In this document: in pieces, positions 34,205 through 47,287 of the stretch | Position numbering within the stretch: position 1 is the first letter of the stretch | How the letters are laid out: each line of letters begins with the position of its first letter | Origin: Arabidopsis thaliana | Lineage: Eukaryota; Streptophyta; Magnoliopsida; Brassicales; Brassicaceae | Assembly (NCBI RefSeq): GCF_000001735.4 | Contig: NC_003070.9 | Coordinates: 30,363,672-30,427,671, forward strand | Direction of reading: 5' to 3' | Length of the DNA stretch: 64,000 bases | Translations under genes and position numbers: made by a program | The notes under the pieces: generated by a model | Told to the model about the DNA's origin: nothing | The model's input: only the letters and a program-made list of their open reading frames with translations | The model's database searches: none

Positions 34205-34617
34205 TCATCTCCCCCCACTTGGATGGAGACTCTAGTCAACTACATTTTGTGAATGGATCCATACATCATCGTTTCCATGTCTATAAACTCAGCCATGTCT
34301 GTTCTAGAGTGTGGTTCAGTTCAGATATGTATCTTTACACTCTACACTTAGGTTTCTTTATCGAAGATATGTAAATTTGCGATAAGTTAAAGGATTCATC
34401 CTTTACGATACTGTTGTGTGAGCTGTGAGTTTCGACTAGGACAATCCATAAAGTGAAAGATCAAGATGAGTCTGGTATGGTTTGCTTAATAATCTTTCAG
34501 TAACCCAAAAAAAAAATACACGGGGTTTTATCTTGTAAAGGTCACAGGCGATTAATGTATAGATTTAAGCAACATAAACAGTAAAACAATCGTCTACGTG
34601 TCAGGGTAGTTATGTCT
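34205..34617. other. intergenic region with a scrap of the kinase gene
   Basis: Space between the convergent small-protein gene and MRS2-10. It contains at 34419-34479 a 61-bp near-copy of kinase codons (29634-29694); otherwise it is 3' flanking sequence. Confidence 0.7.
34419..34479 (+). repeat. 61-bp ectopic copy of kinase-gene sequence
   Basis: Compared with 29634-29694 the two are the same length without gaps. They share tgagctg, gagtttcgactaggacaat and gatgagtctggt, with roughly ten substitutions, mostly in the middle. The source lies inside the activation-segment insertion of the kinase. Confidence 0.8.
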
Positions 34618-36199
34618 TCACAGAGGCATGAGTCTTCTACGTTTGTAGTACCAGAGGAATGCCAAAAATACAACAAGGCCACACACTCCAGTAATGGCTA
34701 AAACCCATTTGAAAGCACCAGGCTTTTCAAAGAAGTCTATCTCAAAATTCATCCCAAAGATCCCGGCTACAACCCCGAAGATGGCTACAACGAATGTGGC
34801 AGTAGTTAGCAGCAGCTCGAATTGGATCAGCTGATTCCGTACGTTATCCTGCAAATTCCAGAAATTTTCAGCAGATTCTTAAGGTTTTCTAAGCAAATAA
34901 GATATCTAAAAAAGATCAAGATTTCAAGGTATACCAATTGAATGTTGATGAAATCTTCGGTATCATCGATGTACTCCTTTAACTGAAGAGTAAAGAGAGT
35001 TGCAGGTGATTAAACCGCTTTTAAAAGCTGTTAAAACAAGATGATGAATGATCACAAAGGCGAGGTTTTTAGTTACCGAGGTTAGCTTGTTGAGAGTGCT
35101 GTCAATGACAACAAAGTATGCTTCCAGCAACATCTCTAGCTCCTCTATATTCTCGGTTGCGTCTTCTGAGCTCCTAGCACTGTCATGCCGGCTCCTTACA
35201 ATGCTCAAGCTTTTCTCAAGTCTACGGGACTCAGGAGGAGAAGAAACAGGAGAAACTGGCGCAGACAGAGAAAAACAATCATTTGTTCGATAAACAGGTA
35301 AAGATTGATCACCATATAAAGATCCTTCCATTCTCTTCTTCTTCTCTGTTAGATACATTTCTGCCATATCCCCATCATCGTCCATTAGCTGTTCAATCTC
35401 ATCCCGAACCTTCTGAACTCGTCTCGTCAATGCTACAAGTCTGCTCTTTAGTCTACGAGCACGCTCCAAGTTTAGAGTACTGATCTTTGAGGTAAGCTCA
35501 TCCAATAATGGGTATGCCTCAATCTCTAACTCTGAAGCCTACAAAGGGAAAATCTATTCTCAATGCTGAGCATACTAAATAACAATAAGTTGTGAATCAA
35601 TCACTGACCTGGGAATCAAGGAAGGTACAAGCAGCTTCAAGTGCAACTTCAAGAGCCCTGAACTCGAAAGGTAAATAATCAGGGGATGAGTTCTGAAGCA
35701 CATTGTCTAAACTCCTACTCCTCCTCCTGCTCAATTCGAGACTGTCCTGATTCCAAACCTCAGTAACAGAACTTGCCTTTAGTCTCTGCTGCAGCTCAAC
35801 AACATAGCGAAGCACATAGTTGTCAAGGGAATTCAAGAGCAAAACCTCATCCGCAGTAATAATACAACGGATCTGCTCTAAGTTAACAACAATAGCCTTC
35901 TCTCTACCAAGAATAGTTGACGGATACACAAACAAAGGATCAAGCAGCCTTAAATCCCGTGCTGGTAAATCACATCTACGCATCATAGTGAACTTATCAA
36001 CCTCAATGACCTGAGAATTGGCAGAAGTATCAACACGAATCCACGACTTAAGGCCTTGTCCACGCTTCTTGAGACCCAAAACATCAACTCCAAGGAGTGG
36101 TTGTCTCCCTGAAGGAGAAGGACGAGAGCCTGCATCACCTCTAAGGTTAATAGCCGAAGCAGGTCTTGGAGGAAGCAAACGCTCTTTGAGTTCAGACAT
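34618..36199 (-). CDS. MRS2-10: MRS2/CorA-type magnesium transporter
   Basis: Exons 36199-35609, 35538-35077, 34982-34935 and 34848-34618 join to 443 residues. The family forms pentameric magnesium channels. A long cytosolic helical domain is followed by two C-terminal membrane segments; the first ends in the invariant GMN selectivity motif (GMN at 399-401, in GVVAGIFGMNFEID), and the second is about WVLAITGVCGLVVFLAFLWY. The C terminus is basic (YKRRRLMPL). The ATG at 36199 was chosen because the frame upstream only has a TTG. A leader intron is likely since the upstream 400 bp lack coding signal. Arabidopsis MRS2-10 is reported at the plasma membrane and tonoplast. Its partner MRS2-1 lies in the duplicated block. 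Confidence 0.95.
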
Positions 36200-37471
36200 T
36201 GTTGCCAATCTCCAGATACTACAAAACCAGGTAAGTATAAGGAATGAAATATAAAAAGAATCTCTTCAAGGTCTATTTGATAAAATAAATAAAAAGTCAA
36301 GAATAGAAATTTCTCCAAGCAGGATCGTCTTTCAAATACCAGAAGCGAAGTAATAAATACAGACTAATCTCTCTGATAAAAAATGGAAGCTTAAGAAAGC
36401 ATACATCACAAGGAAAAGATCAGAATACTATAGAGTGTTTCATCGGTCATATCCCACAAAATCAGATGGATCGTCCCAAAACAATAAAACAGAGACAATA
36501 TATACCAAAAAGGTCGGAAATTGTAGAGAAAATTTCAATTCACACCTCCAAATTAACAATCTCCGACAAAGTAACCCTAAAATCTAAATTCGAAAGGATT
36601 GCGGAAGTGACTTGGCCGGATTCCGTCTTCTAGTTTGGTTTGAGTGAATGCGAAGAAGAAGCAAAAGTTAGAACCTTTTTTGCGTTTTGGTACTTTGTAG
36701 ACGAAATCAAATTACATGTAGTGAGTAATGCAAACCGATTCTTAACTAATTTATATTGGTTGAGACTCAAATTTACCGGTTTAACGCAACTTTCATTATA
36801 AAATGCTCTAGCTATCTATTTCATTAATGTTTGTTCAATAATTTAATGCATCAATTCAATTAGTATTCAATTATTTGATCCAAGCGTGACGACTAAATGA
36901 GAGAATGATATGTGAAATCTGAAATGTTATAACCGGTTTAGGAATTATTCATAGATTGAGGAGACGAAATCAAAAATTATTCGAGTATAGGTGACAACAA
37001 CGTGCGATTAGAAAAAGTAAAAATAAGGGATCATTGGAGAAGACAATGGATGACGTAAGCCGATGAGAATCTGAAGATCCTCTACGACCCGAGTCCATTT
37101 TAGATCCTAACCCGGTGACCCGTTTACCTGGTTTCCTCTCACCACCAAGTTTTGCTTCTAAAATTTTCTGGTAGATCTGAGTCCACAATCATCAGAAATC
37201 AACTTTGTGAATTGAAGGCCGATCACTCCTTTGACTTTGTTCTTAGGGTTCATCCTCAAAGGTAATCAATTTATATGGATTACGCAATTTTCTTAACGAA
37301 ATTGATTAACTTGCAATTACCTGAACCTCCAAAATCGTAAATTGTAGGGTTCTCTGGTGATTTGATGTGCCTTAAAGTTATGAATTTTAGATACGGAGTT
37401 TGTATTATTGCCTGATTTCCGATACACATTTCTGTGTGCTTTTTAAGGTGTTTAATGAGCTCTTAGAAGCT
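36200..37471. other. divergent intergenic region, MRS2-10 / CCZ1A
   Basis: Contains the 5' leaders and promoters of both genes. The sequence 37200-37471 looks like the CCZ1A leader with an intron. No additional gene was seen. Confidence 0.55.
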
Positions 37472-39795
37472 ATGGGAATGGCGTCCATGAGCTCTGGTAC
37501 TGAAAGCCTTCGTCTTTGCGTGTTTGACTTAAGAAGAGGCCAACACGAAGGACAGGAACTGGACAAGATCTTGTTCTTCTATCCTCCTGATCTAACCTTC
37601 TCCACTCAGCTATCGGTTATAGGTCTCAGTGAAGGGCTTATCACGTTCACGAGGTTAGCTACTAGAGATTTTCCTTCTTTACACAGATTTTTCGAGTTCA
37701 TGGATTGATTGATGTTGTCTCATGTTCACATAAATTTTGAGCGTTATTAGCTTTTCCTGTATTGTTGGGTGTTCCTGAGACGTGGTTTATGGAATATAAA
37801 CACAGACTTTTCTCCCCGGAGGCAGCTTGTGAGGTAATTGAAGCAGAGAGACATTCCCATGTTTTCTATGAGGCCGAGCCCGATATCTGGATGGTCATGG
37901 TACAACATTATCAACTCTTTCACTTGTTTTAGCAATTGATTTGCACTTTGTTCATATGCATAAAAAGAACAAAATTTGATTTAGACTTTGGTAGATTGTA
38001 GAGAAAAATAAGGAGATTGAAGCTGTATGGAGGATTGATGCATTGCGGAGAGTGCTTAAGGAAGTGCACTCTCTCTTTGTTATGTTTCAAGGGTCAATTA
38101 GGGCATTGCTTGAGAAAGAACCAACTGGAGGACTTGTAAGATCGCACTTGTATCCATTCATCACAGACTATTTAAATGGTAAGCAATAATCACCAAGTCT
38201 ATAGCCCACAAAATCCCTGTGTAGTAGCACTTATCAAAAGTTTTTCTATTTTGGGGCAGATCTTTTCGTTGGGAAAAAACAACAGTTACCTTCCTTCCGT
38301 GACACTTTGAAAGAGCGTGGAACAGTTCAGATGCTAACTTTAGCTAGAGATGCGGCACTTGAAGTTCAGGTTTGTTTCTCTATCAGAAGATGCGTTTCGA
38401 AACAAAAAAAAAGTTCACTATTTTGAATAGTATTATTTAGATGTACAGTCTCTCGTCGGAGTGCTAGATTCATGTGCTGGGACCGTTCGATGCCACTCTG
38501 TGATTCTATTTCATGATCTACTGGTGTCAACAACTCTCTCACCTGTATGTTTTCAAATCCCTCATTCGCATTAATCATATTTGCCAAGATTGTTGAGTCG
38601 TTAAGATTCTTAAATTATCGTGGTCTGTGTAGACTATATTGTTCACTAATACTAAAAGCTTTAGTCTTTGTCTTCTCTCTCTCTTCTCTTTTCAGGATGA
38701 TACCGTCGACTTGTTTGCATTTTCTGTCATGAGATTAACCACAAACGCGCTATCATCTGGCACAAGTTCCTGGTCATATCTACGCAAAGGATCCGGTTCA
38801 CCTCAAATATCTTCTAGATCTACTACGGTGCCCCCTCTTGGTTCAGGTGGTACATTGCCTTCGGGAAATGGTAGTAGCACAGGTCGTGTTATTAGACCTT
38901 TGCAGCACGATAAGTGGTCGAAGGGGAAAGATGGGTTTCTTGTAACTGATATTTGGGGTTTAGATGCCACCCCGACAATTTTGATACAGAAGACACAGGA
39001 AAGTTTTTACCTTTTGACTTATCAGTACAAGAGTCTCACCTTGGTTCTTCTCGTGCCTATCGCTGCAATTGTTAATGGAGAGCTAGACATCTCATTCGTG
39101 AAGCAGCAAGTTATTGAAAACGTTAGCTCATCTCTGTAAACCTGTCTTGCTTCATTGTAAAATCTTTTCAGACTCCATCCCTTATCATCTCTATGCATTT
39201 TTGCAGGCATCGACCAAAATCTTGAAAGTCGAAGAGAAGCTATCGAAAGGGTGGGGCGGTGAGAATGCTTACCATGTAAGCGGTTACCGTTACTTACTAG
39301 TTGATAATGACATGGAAGTTTCCAGAGCTTCTCCACCAGGAAAGGTAGCAACACTAGCAAAGGTGAGAGAGAACTTCCATCAATCATATTCATATACTGC
39401 GATCTCGTGAGTAGCATAAGCAAGAGTGTAACAAAATTGTCTCTGATTTCGTAGGAGTCTTTGCTTGCACTAAACAAGCTAAGGGAAGAAGTGGATACAG
39501 AAAAAAACCGCTCGAAGCAAGAGAAAGACATGGAAATATGCATTCGAGCGAAGAACAACACATGGGTCATCGCGCGTCTAAACAGAGGTAAAGAGCTTTA
39601 CATGGCTTTAGAGAAAGCAAGTGAAACTCTTCTTGATGCTACAGACTCTGTCCAAAGATTCAGCAACAGGTAAAACTTTTTAGTTACTACTACTACTAAA
39701 GTACTAACCCATGAATTAGGGTTTCCAAACAAAAAAAATGAAATGATGTTGCCAATTTCTTCAGGTACTGCAGCGGGGCATTCCCCATGGATTAG
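37472..39795 (+). CDS. CCZ1A: vacuolar fusion protein CCZ1 homologue
   Basis: Nine exons (37472-37653, 37806-37899, 37995-38178, 38260-38369, 38449-38544, 38696-39121, 39207-39362, 39455-39669, 39765-39795) join to 497 residues. CCZ1 pairs with MON1 as the guanine-nucleotide exchange factor that activates Rab7 on late endosomes and is required for vacuolar trafficking. The N-terminal longin-type domain is recognisable (LCVFDLRRGQHEGQELDKIL; AERHSHVFYEAEPDIWMVM), with a second longin-like region in exon 6 and a C terminus ending YCSGAFPMD. Acceptor choice at exon 5 matters: using TCTCTC at 38449 keeps the frame, while the nearer ATG at 38441 would give a stop. I recall a second copy, CCZ1B, in the duplicated block. 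Confidence 0.94.
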
Positions 39796-40191
39796 ATTCT
39801 GCAATTGTTTGTTTTGATAGAAGTTGCAAAGGAAAGTGTTTTTGAAGTGTTTTGAGATATGTTTTAGATTTTCAATTATAAGATATAAAAGAAACCGTTA
39901 CAAAGAATGAGAATTTGGTGACTTTTGTATCCACAACTAAAAGTAAACGTGGAACTTGACCCTTGACGGTTTGAATAAAACCTTCGCTTAATCTCAAAGA
40001 TTAGTTCCAAAATCAGGAAAGCTAAAAACGCTTTTACACAAAGGAGAGATTACTTTATTCACATTTAAGCAATCATTATCCGAGACAAATTTCACTTATT
40101 TACATTGTTGTGCTTTTAGTCTCTCTCTGATTGTTATTTATACACATTTGGATGATTTCTTTCGAAATTAATTAGTGAAATCATTCGTTTA
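39796..40191. other. short convergent intergenic region CCZ1A / J8
   Basis: 3' flanks of both genes; nothing further recognised. Confidence 0.7.
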
Positions 40192-40878
40192 TCAAGCGTA
40201 AGGATTAACGTGAGAGGAGTAATCACGGGTTCCTGCTCCCTCCCATCCCATCCATTCTTCCCACGTGTCGCAATCTGGATCATTCATTCCGTTCAATCCC
40301 TCGTCGTATACATCGAACGGCTCAAATTCCTCCGTCCCTTCCATCTGATTTTTAATTTGCTTCAACACAATCTTCAAAGAAAAAAAAACAAAGAGATCAA
40401 TTTTCATTACAAAAGCGAATTTAAATCTGTTTTAAGTTAACCAAAAAGCATAGTTAGCTTTCATAAGCACACGCTTACATCGTAAGCTTCGTTAATTGTC
40501 TGAAACTGTACCCCACAATTGCTTCCTCTACAAACATCAGGATGATACTGCAACAATCAAATCAAAATCGATCAGAAAGATGTCAAATTTTAAAAACCCA
40601 GATCTAAGATGATTGAGCTAAACAAAAGGTCAAACCTTTTTAGCGAGTTGTCTGAAAGCTTTCTTGACCTCGTATTCAGATGAATCGGGTCGGATCTTAA
40701 GAGTCTTATACGGATCCATTACAGAAGATGAAGAAGAACAAACGACTTTTGATCTGTTGAGCATCTTCGTGTTCTTTCTTCTGCTGTTTTTTAATCGAAA
40801 CGACGAAGATGATGAAGAAAACGACGATCCTGGTAGACCCGAAAACCCGTTTCCTCCGATCGTTAAAGCAATTGTCAT
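40192..40878 (-). CDS. J8: plastid J-domain protein J8
   Basis: Exons 40878-40636, 40547-40479 and 40371-40192 join to 163 residues. The first 50 residues are Ser/Arg-rich with few acidic residues, a chloroplast transit peptide. The J domain follows ([20 protein letters not shown]) with the essential HPD at residues 83-85, split from helix II by intron 1. The C-terminal third is acidic ([10 protein letters not shown]) with no Gly/Phe or zinc-finger region, so this is a simple type III DnaJ. J proteins stimulate Hsp70 ATPase; J8 is described as a small stromal protein affecting photosynthetic performance. No anomaly. Confidence 0.93.
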
Positions 40879-42102
40879 ATTTTCTTATGCCGGTGGTTCA
40901 CAAGATGGAATCAAAGAGAAGATTATGATTTGTAAAAGAAGACTGAAATAAAGGAGAGTTTTTTTTTTGTTGGTAACTCGAAGATTCAATCAATAATGGA
41001 TTTTAGGATTTAATGGATTGGATAAAGAGAGGAAGCGGGATTATTTATAAAGAAAGGAAACGGTGACTCATCTCAAAGTGTCCTTATCCATAACGCTACC
41101 GATTTCCACGGCCAAATTGTTTTTTACTATTTTTACACATACAGTAGATTTATAAATAAAAAAAAAGTTATCCATCCCAACCTTTTTGTTGTTATGTTTA
41201 AAAAAGTTTAATATTGTTTTCCAAAAATAAAAAAAGCATCTACTTTGTTCAAAGTTATCTACTTTATTGAGGTCTTAATTCTGGTATGGCTTAACAAAAT
41301 GTGAAAGACAGAGGAAATGGTTGATAGGTTGTTGGTACTTGGCATGTGTTTAAAGTTGTAGTTAAGTACAATTCAGTTTTCTTTACTAATTAAGTATGTT
41401 TTAGATACTGTGGGTAGTAGATTCACGCTAAACTAAGAGCACCCAAAACTTTTTATTTTAAAAAGTAATAAACCATTAGTACGATTTGGAAAGCTTTGCA
41501 CCACAGTAATACTTTGAGACAATTTGAAGAAATAGTTTTTAAGATATATGTTTTTGGAATTGTGATATTTTGACTTTGAAATCAGTGAGAAAGACCGATC
41601 ATAATATCCGTTCTTATCCAAAAAACAAAATTATTTGAAGAACAAATATACGAAAAAAAGATTCCTTGGCAATTTGATACTTTTCACCATTTAAAATATC
41701 TCATGATTCCAATCAGAACACGCAAATAAATTTGGATCACAAAATGTACCCAACAAAAATATACATCTATGGTCCTATTGATCAAATTTATCTTAAACAG
41801 TTTAACAATTTTAATACAAAGCTATTATATAGAGAACTTAGCTAATTTCCCATAAAAACCATAGCAAATTATATAAAAATGTCTTATAAAACATTTAGAC
41901 AACAACAAACAAAAACATTTCCGTTCACAAACCTTCCACTGTCTATTCTCTTGTCATCAGGTTATTGCGTAATTGATATGCAAGAACAGCACCAGATGAT
42001 TGCTCAGTGAGTTCTCAAGAAAATTCAAGTTGAAATAGCCAAAACAAGATGTGAAATTTCAAGAAATTTGCTGGAGTCTGGAGACAGCAAGCAAAACAGT
42101 CT
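40879..42102. other. intergenic region, J8 promoter and CWC22 3' flank
   Basis: AT-rich with no recognisable exon; the J8 promoter lies at its left edge (about 40879-41100). Confidence 0.6.
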
Positions 42103-45100
42103 TCATGATCTTCTTCTTCGCTTCCTCTTTTCTCTGTCGCTTTCATCCGAACTAGAAGAAGATGATGAGCCTGACTCAGATTCAGACTCGGAATCAGAAC
42201 TGTCAGATCCAGATGATGATCCTGATTCTGATTCCGCAACTTGCTTCTGCCGTTGCATGATGAGGCTTGGCATGTTCTTCAGATACTCTCTCAGATTCTC
42301 TGTGATGCCTCCAAGACCAATGGACGTAAAGAAGTTGATTGCAAACCTCGTGTTCTTTGGATTATCCTTAGGGAATATAGATTCAAGTGATTCCTGCATT
42401 GTTGGATCCTGAAGCCTCTCATTAAGCAGCCTAATCCCCAAGTGTTCTGACAATTCCTGCAAAAAATGCAAACCAAACAGTCTCAAATACCAATTTTCCA
42501 CACCTTAACAAAATTTATCAGCAGAGCCCTAATTGTGATGTAACATATCCATAATTTCATAATTCATATGAAACAAGAAATTAATCAATCACATGAACAT
42601 ATCTCCAATCAAATTAATGAGATGAACAGCTCTGAAATTGAGTTTCATGAAATAGTCAAATGAGTTCTGAAGATTCTAGTTACCTGGAATAGGATCTTAA
42701 TGAAGATACGAGATGAGGAAGTAGTGTCTTCCTCGGTTAATCGAATGTAGGCAAGCACATGCCAGGGGAGAGCATCTGTGCCCAGTAAATGGGCAAAAAA
42801 CTTAGCCACGTTACGCAATTTGTTTGTCTCAAGACGGTGAATCATGGAATACTGCTGAACAAAGCATTTCTCAAAATTCTCTTGATGAATTTTGTTGATC
42901 ATACAGAAACGCTGACCCAACAATCCATAGTAACGCAGATATGTTCTCTCCTGAGAGCAACATTCCAGGAGCATTATGCATAGTTCCATCTGCAACATTG
43001 ATTGGATAAGAATGTCATAAGACTTCTGTACTTGCAGAAAGTCACAAACTTTAAGATGGATTCATTTCAACATTAAACAATAAAATAGAAAAGCAGAAAG
43101 CACAGGAAAATATAGAGTATCCGAATTTGGAAGAAGTTACCTCTTGACCTGGTTCAAGCTTAATTTTAAGTAATTTGTGACCTGCTTCTTCAAAATCAAC
43201 ACTGGACATTATGGTCAGGTAGATTGTCCTTCTAAGATTAACAAGATTAGTCTCTGTTTCGTCTCTTATTCTCATTTGTTCTTCATCTTCTTCATCAGAC
43301 TCATCTTCCTCCTCATCGTTATCCTCTGAACTAGCATCAGAGCCATCTTCATCCTCAGACTCTTCGTCACCGAGTAACTCTTTCTTCAGCGCCTCATATT
43401 TCTTTTCGTTCTCCACGAAATCAGGATCAGGTTTGAAAATATCTTCAGTCAGAAAAATGTAGAATTAAGAGCAGTTTCAGTACTTCCAAAATAATAACCG
43501 CTCTCTAGAGCATGGAGTAAACTTTAAAATACAATACCAAGCTTACCAAGAGCAGTTTCAGGATCAATTTCATGATCAAGAGAGAGATCATGCGAATATT
43601 TTTCTTCAACAAGATCTAGCTCAGGACGAACGGCCGGATGTCCCTGAAAGTAAACCATCAACAAGATTTGCTATCCGTGACAATAAGCATACTGCTACAT
43701 CTATCACAACCCAAAATATCAGATTCGAATTCAATGTGTCAAGGAGTAAATTACCTGAAATTTCGCCTTCCTAGTAGCAAAGAGACTTTCAATCAAATAC
43801 TGAACTCTCTTATCTATCTCTCCCTCGTGCAGTATACCACGAAACCTCTCAAAAATCCCTGTATTACAAAAACTAGAAGAGCTTAAACACGAAAATAAAA
43901 GGAAGAGCCGTGGAAATATAGAGCATGTATGCCATGAAAAATTGCTGAAGTCCGAAATGAAACAGCTAAGACACACAACCAAATTTCAACGTTATCTTTT
44001 TCCAAAAGAACTAGATGGATGGAGTGTAATTACTAGATGGATTATATCATACCAATATATGTCAATAGTCATTGACTTGTGAAAGAATTTGATGGTTTGA
44101 GTGTAATTACAAATAGTCTAATGATTCTTCAACATAACAAAACAAGATTTCTATCCAACAAAGAGAGATTGAAATGATTTTTACCATTCAATCCTCTTGG
44201 TGAAACGTCTTGAAGCATTGCACCACATTCCGTCACAAACCCAACAGCCACCTCAACACTGTCATCAGTTGGGTCTCCCAGAAGTATGGTAACTAACTCA
44301 AGTGCTATGATCTCCTCAGCGACTTGCTGGTTTACTAGATGCGCTATAAATTTTACAGCAGCAAGCAATTGAGGCTGCCAAAACAAATATGAGACATAAC
44401 AATGTATAAATATGATACATATAAATCAAAATGCTTGACAAAAAATTTAGATTCGAAAAGCCAAAAAAAAGGACAAACCTTGTCGTTACGCTTATACGCT
44501 CTCTTTAGCTGCAAAACGACCCTTTTCAATAGAAGTTCAGCAACTTCAGGGAATTTGGCGTTAATAACAGCGACTAAAGCTGCAAAGACGTCAGTGAATC
44601 CAGGAGATGCCATTTGAGACTTCATACATGAACGGCAGAAAAGTCCCCTTCCTCTGATGAGATTTTCAGCAAACAGTTCAGGGATTATGTTCTTGATGTT
44701 GCTTGCATTAACCTTATTGACGAGCCCATTAATACTTTTACGGAGAGCATCCCATGTAAGCCGTTGATACTCTACGCTGCTTTTATCTTCCACCTCCTTC
44801 ATCATGCGTGCTAGCTTGAACGGAGGAATATAAACTCCTCCTGTTTTTCCCAAGGCCATAGCATTGTTCTCAGATGGATTGAGTTCTGCCAGCTTGGGCT
44901 TTGGAACCTCAATCTTCTTCTCTTCCCTTTTCCTGCTATCTTCCTTTCTCAACTTGTCTCTTTGACTATCATCATATTTATCATTGTGTCTCCTTTCTTT
45001 TTCATCTCTAACTCCATCGTCCCTCCGACTCCTATCTTTTCTTTCACTTTCCCTACGCCGACTCCCATTCTCATGCCCATCAGTCAAGTCTCTCTCCCTC

Positions 45101-45828
45101 CGATCCCTCTTTAAGAGACCTTCACTACCTCTATCATTCTTCTCTTTTCCTCTTCTCTCACTCCTAATCTCACCTTCCTCATCGTCGTCAGATGCTCGAT
45201 GATCCCTGCGTTTCCTCTGGCTTTCTCGCCTACCTCCCCTGCTCCTCTGCCTATCATCTTCCTCATCAGAAGGTTTATCAGCTATGACTCTACTACCCCT
45301 ATGACTTCTCTCTCTACCCTGTTTCTCCATGACTTTGGGGCTTCTTCTCCTTCCTCTCCGACCGTAATCATCATCAACCTCCATCGGTTCCTTCTTATTC
45401 CCCTTCAAATCATCTTCTTCATCAGAAGAAGTGTCAGCTCTAACTCTATCCGTATTTCTCCCCTTATTCACTCTCCTCTCACCATCACCATCACTATCTA
45501 CCTCAATTCTTTTACCTCTATCATCCTCAGAACCAGAGTTCGCTTCTTTTCGATCCTTTCTCGACCGTCTAGCTAATTCCTCATCATCAGAAGTCTCTTT
45601 TCTTCTGACCTTATCTCCACGGCGTCCCTCACCATCAGCGACAGTACCACCAATCTCAAGATCTCGTCGCGAGCTCTTACGGTCCTCATCATCAGAAACC
45701 CTAACACGACGAGCAACATCATCTGTCTCAGTCCTCGATCTTCTAACATCAGGGCTTCTCTCTCGTCTTCTCCTATCCCTTCTTCTAACTCTCTCTTCTT
45801 CGTCGGAGGAACTACCGTGCCTACCCAT
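42103..45828 (-). CDS. CWC22: pre-mRNA splicing factor CWC22 homologue
   Basis: Seven exons (45828-44479, 44374-44185, 43858-43755, 43643-43547, 43442-43141, 42989-42684, 42456-42103) join to 900 residues. CWC22 is a spliceosome component that places eIF4A3 on exons so the exon-junction complex can assemble. Residues 1 to about 320 are Arg/Asp/Glu/Ser-rich low-complexity sequence with RS-like repeats. A MIF4G domain begins near residue 331 ([11 protein letters not shown], then [17 protein letters not shown]). An acidic linker ([18 protein letters not shown]) leads to an MA3 domain at about 640-760 ([20 protein letters not shown]). The tail is another Ser/Glu run ending [10 protein letters not shown]. 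Its leader is copied in inverted orientation near the telomere (57497-57640). Confidence 0.93.
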
Positions 45829-47287
45829 GGATGAGAAAGTAGTACAAACAACCCAAACTACGATTTACAGAGTAAAAGTAAGAACCTTTTATCGATTGAT
45901 AGATAAAAATCCACCAAGGCCTATCCAAAGATCTGAAACCTGTAGCAAGAACCCTACTGAGATCTGGAAAATCGGCGAGCAAAAGTGTGATAGACTGGCG
46001 AAACAAAAATCTGTGTCGATTTGGGTTTTTGTTGTAGATGGCGCTCTTTCGCCGACACGATGTCCTCTTATCGATGCTCAAAACGACACAATGTCTATAT
46101 GCTTATAATTTTAAATCCAAGGAAACATAAGGCCCAATGGGTCAAGGCCATTTCTTCAGTCACTGTATCTCTTCCAATCATACTTTTCAGACTAAAATCT
46201 GCTAACTATTTGGGTGACCAGTTCTTGTAACCAGAAGAAGAGTTTGTCCAAAAAAAAAGAAAAGAAGAAGCTTAATGGGTCAAGAGGCTCAATTTTGAAT
46301 GAGGATTTGTCGTGAGCCCAAGACTACATCTTATTTCAATGGGTTGGGATAATATTTATCAAATTCGAATATTTGCAAATTGTAAGAAGACCGACGCACA
46401 TTCCAAGAATTACTAACTTCAAGAAAGATGCTCTGTTTCGTGGCATATGCTCTTACCAAGTTCCAAACATTTATTTTTATAACTCCGTATTCAGTAATTT
46501 AATTCTCGTCCTAAAGACACCTAACGCTGCCCCCCAAAGATTATTTTTACTATTCAGTTAGTATTTGGTAAAATAATATGTAGCTTAATATATTTTTCTT
46601 GGCTGCATGGAAAATTTATTTCAAGTAAATACAAAAGGTCTTGACTAACACAAGAAATGATTAAACAAAAATAAAGGTCTTATCAATTTGAGTTCAAAAT
46701 TAGTATTCTGAACAAATCAAATCACATTACTTTGAATAAGTCTCAACGGTCATTGATTATGATATTAAAACAAAACAAAAAAGTAATCAGATGATTTATA
46801 CTAATTCTTTTATTCAATTGATTTAAGGCAAGACTTGTGCCGGAAGAATACTTGTGGAAGAGACGTATGATCATAGTCAATAAATCGTTTAATGAGTTAT
46901 TTCCCAAAAGGAAAAAAAAAAACAGTTTAGAAAAGGATTAAAGATGAATTCATAAAAAAATAAAGAAGGTTAAAGGTTGCATGAAAATTTAGCAAAGGAA
47001 TAAAGAGGGAAAAGGTCCCAACCTAAAGAATACGATAAGACAACTATTTTCGACTTCTGATTTTTTTTCTTTTTGTAAGAATAAAAAACATTTTCACAAG
47101 CCTCTGTAGCTGAAGCACAAAGCAAAAGCATTTGGTAGTCGTAACCAAAACGCCAAATCATTACCGTTCAACTGAAATCTAACAGAGAGCCCTCTTTTCT
47201 TGGGAATTCGATTCCTTGTACGTTATCTTCTTCTTCTTCTTCTCTTTCTCAAAATTCGTGTATCTTCTGGGAAATTTTCAGATTTAG
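45829..47287. other. divergent intergenic region, CWC22 / coiled-coil gene
   Basis: The CWC22 leader (45829-46080) is the source of the subtelomeric copy. A GGCCCA occurs near 46132, suitable for a CWC22 housekeeping promoter. 46250-47200 is AT-rich with no recognised exon. A TTC-rich leader (47229-47249) precedes the plus-strand gene. Confidence 0.6.

Noticed and set aside
45431..46108. Plus-strand ORF of 225 codons
   Set aside because: Antisense to the RS-rich start of CWC22; Ser/Leu-rich low complexity and no domain.
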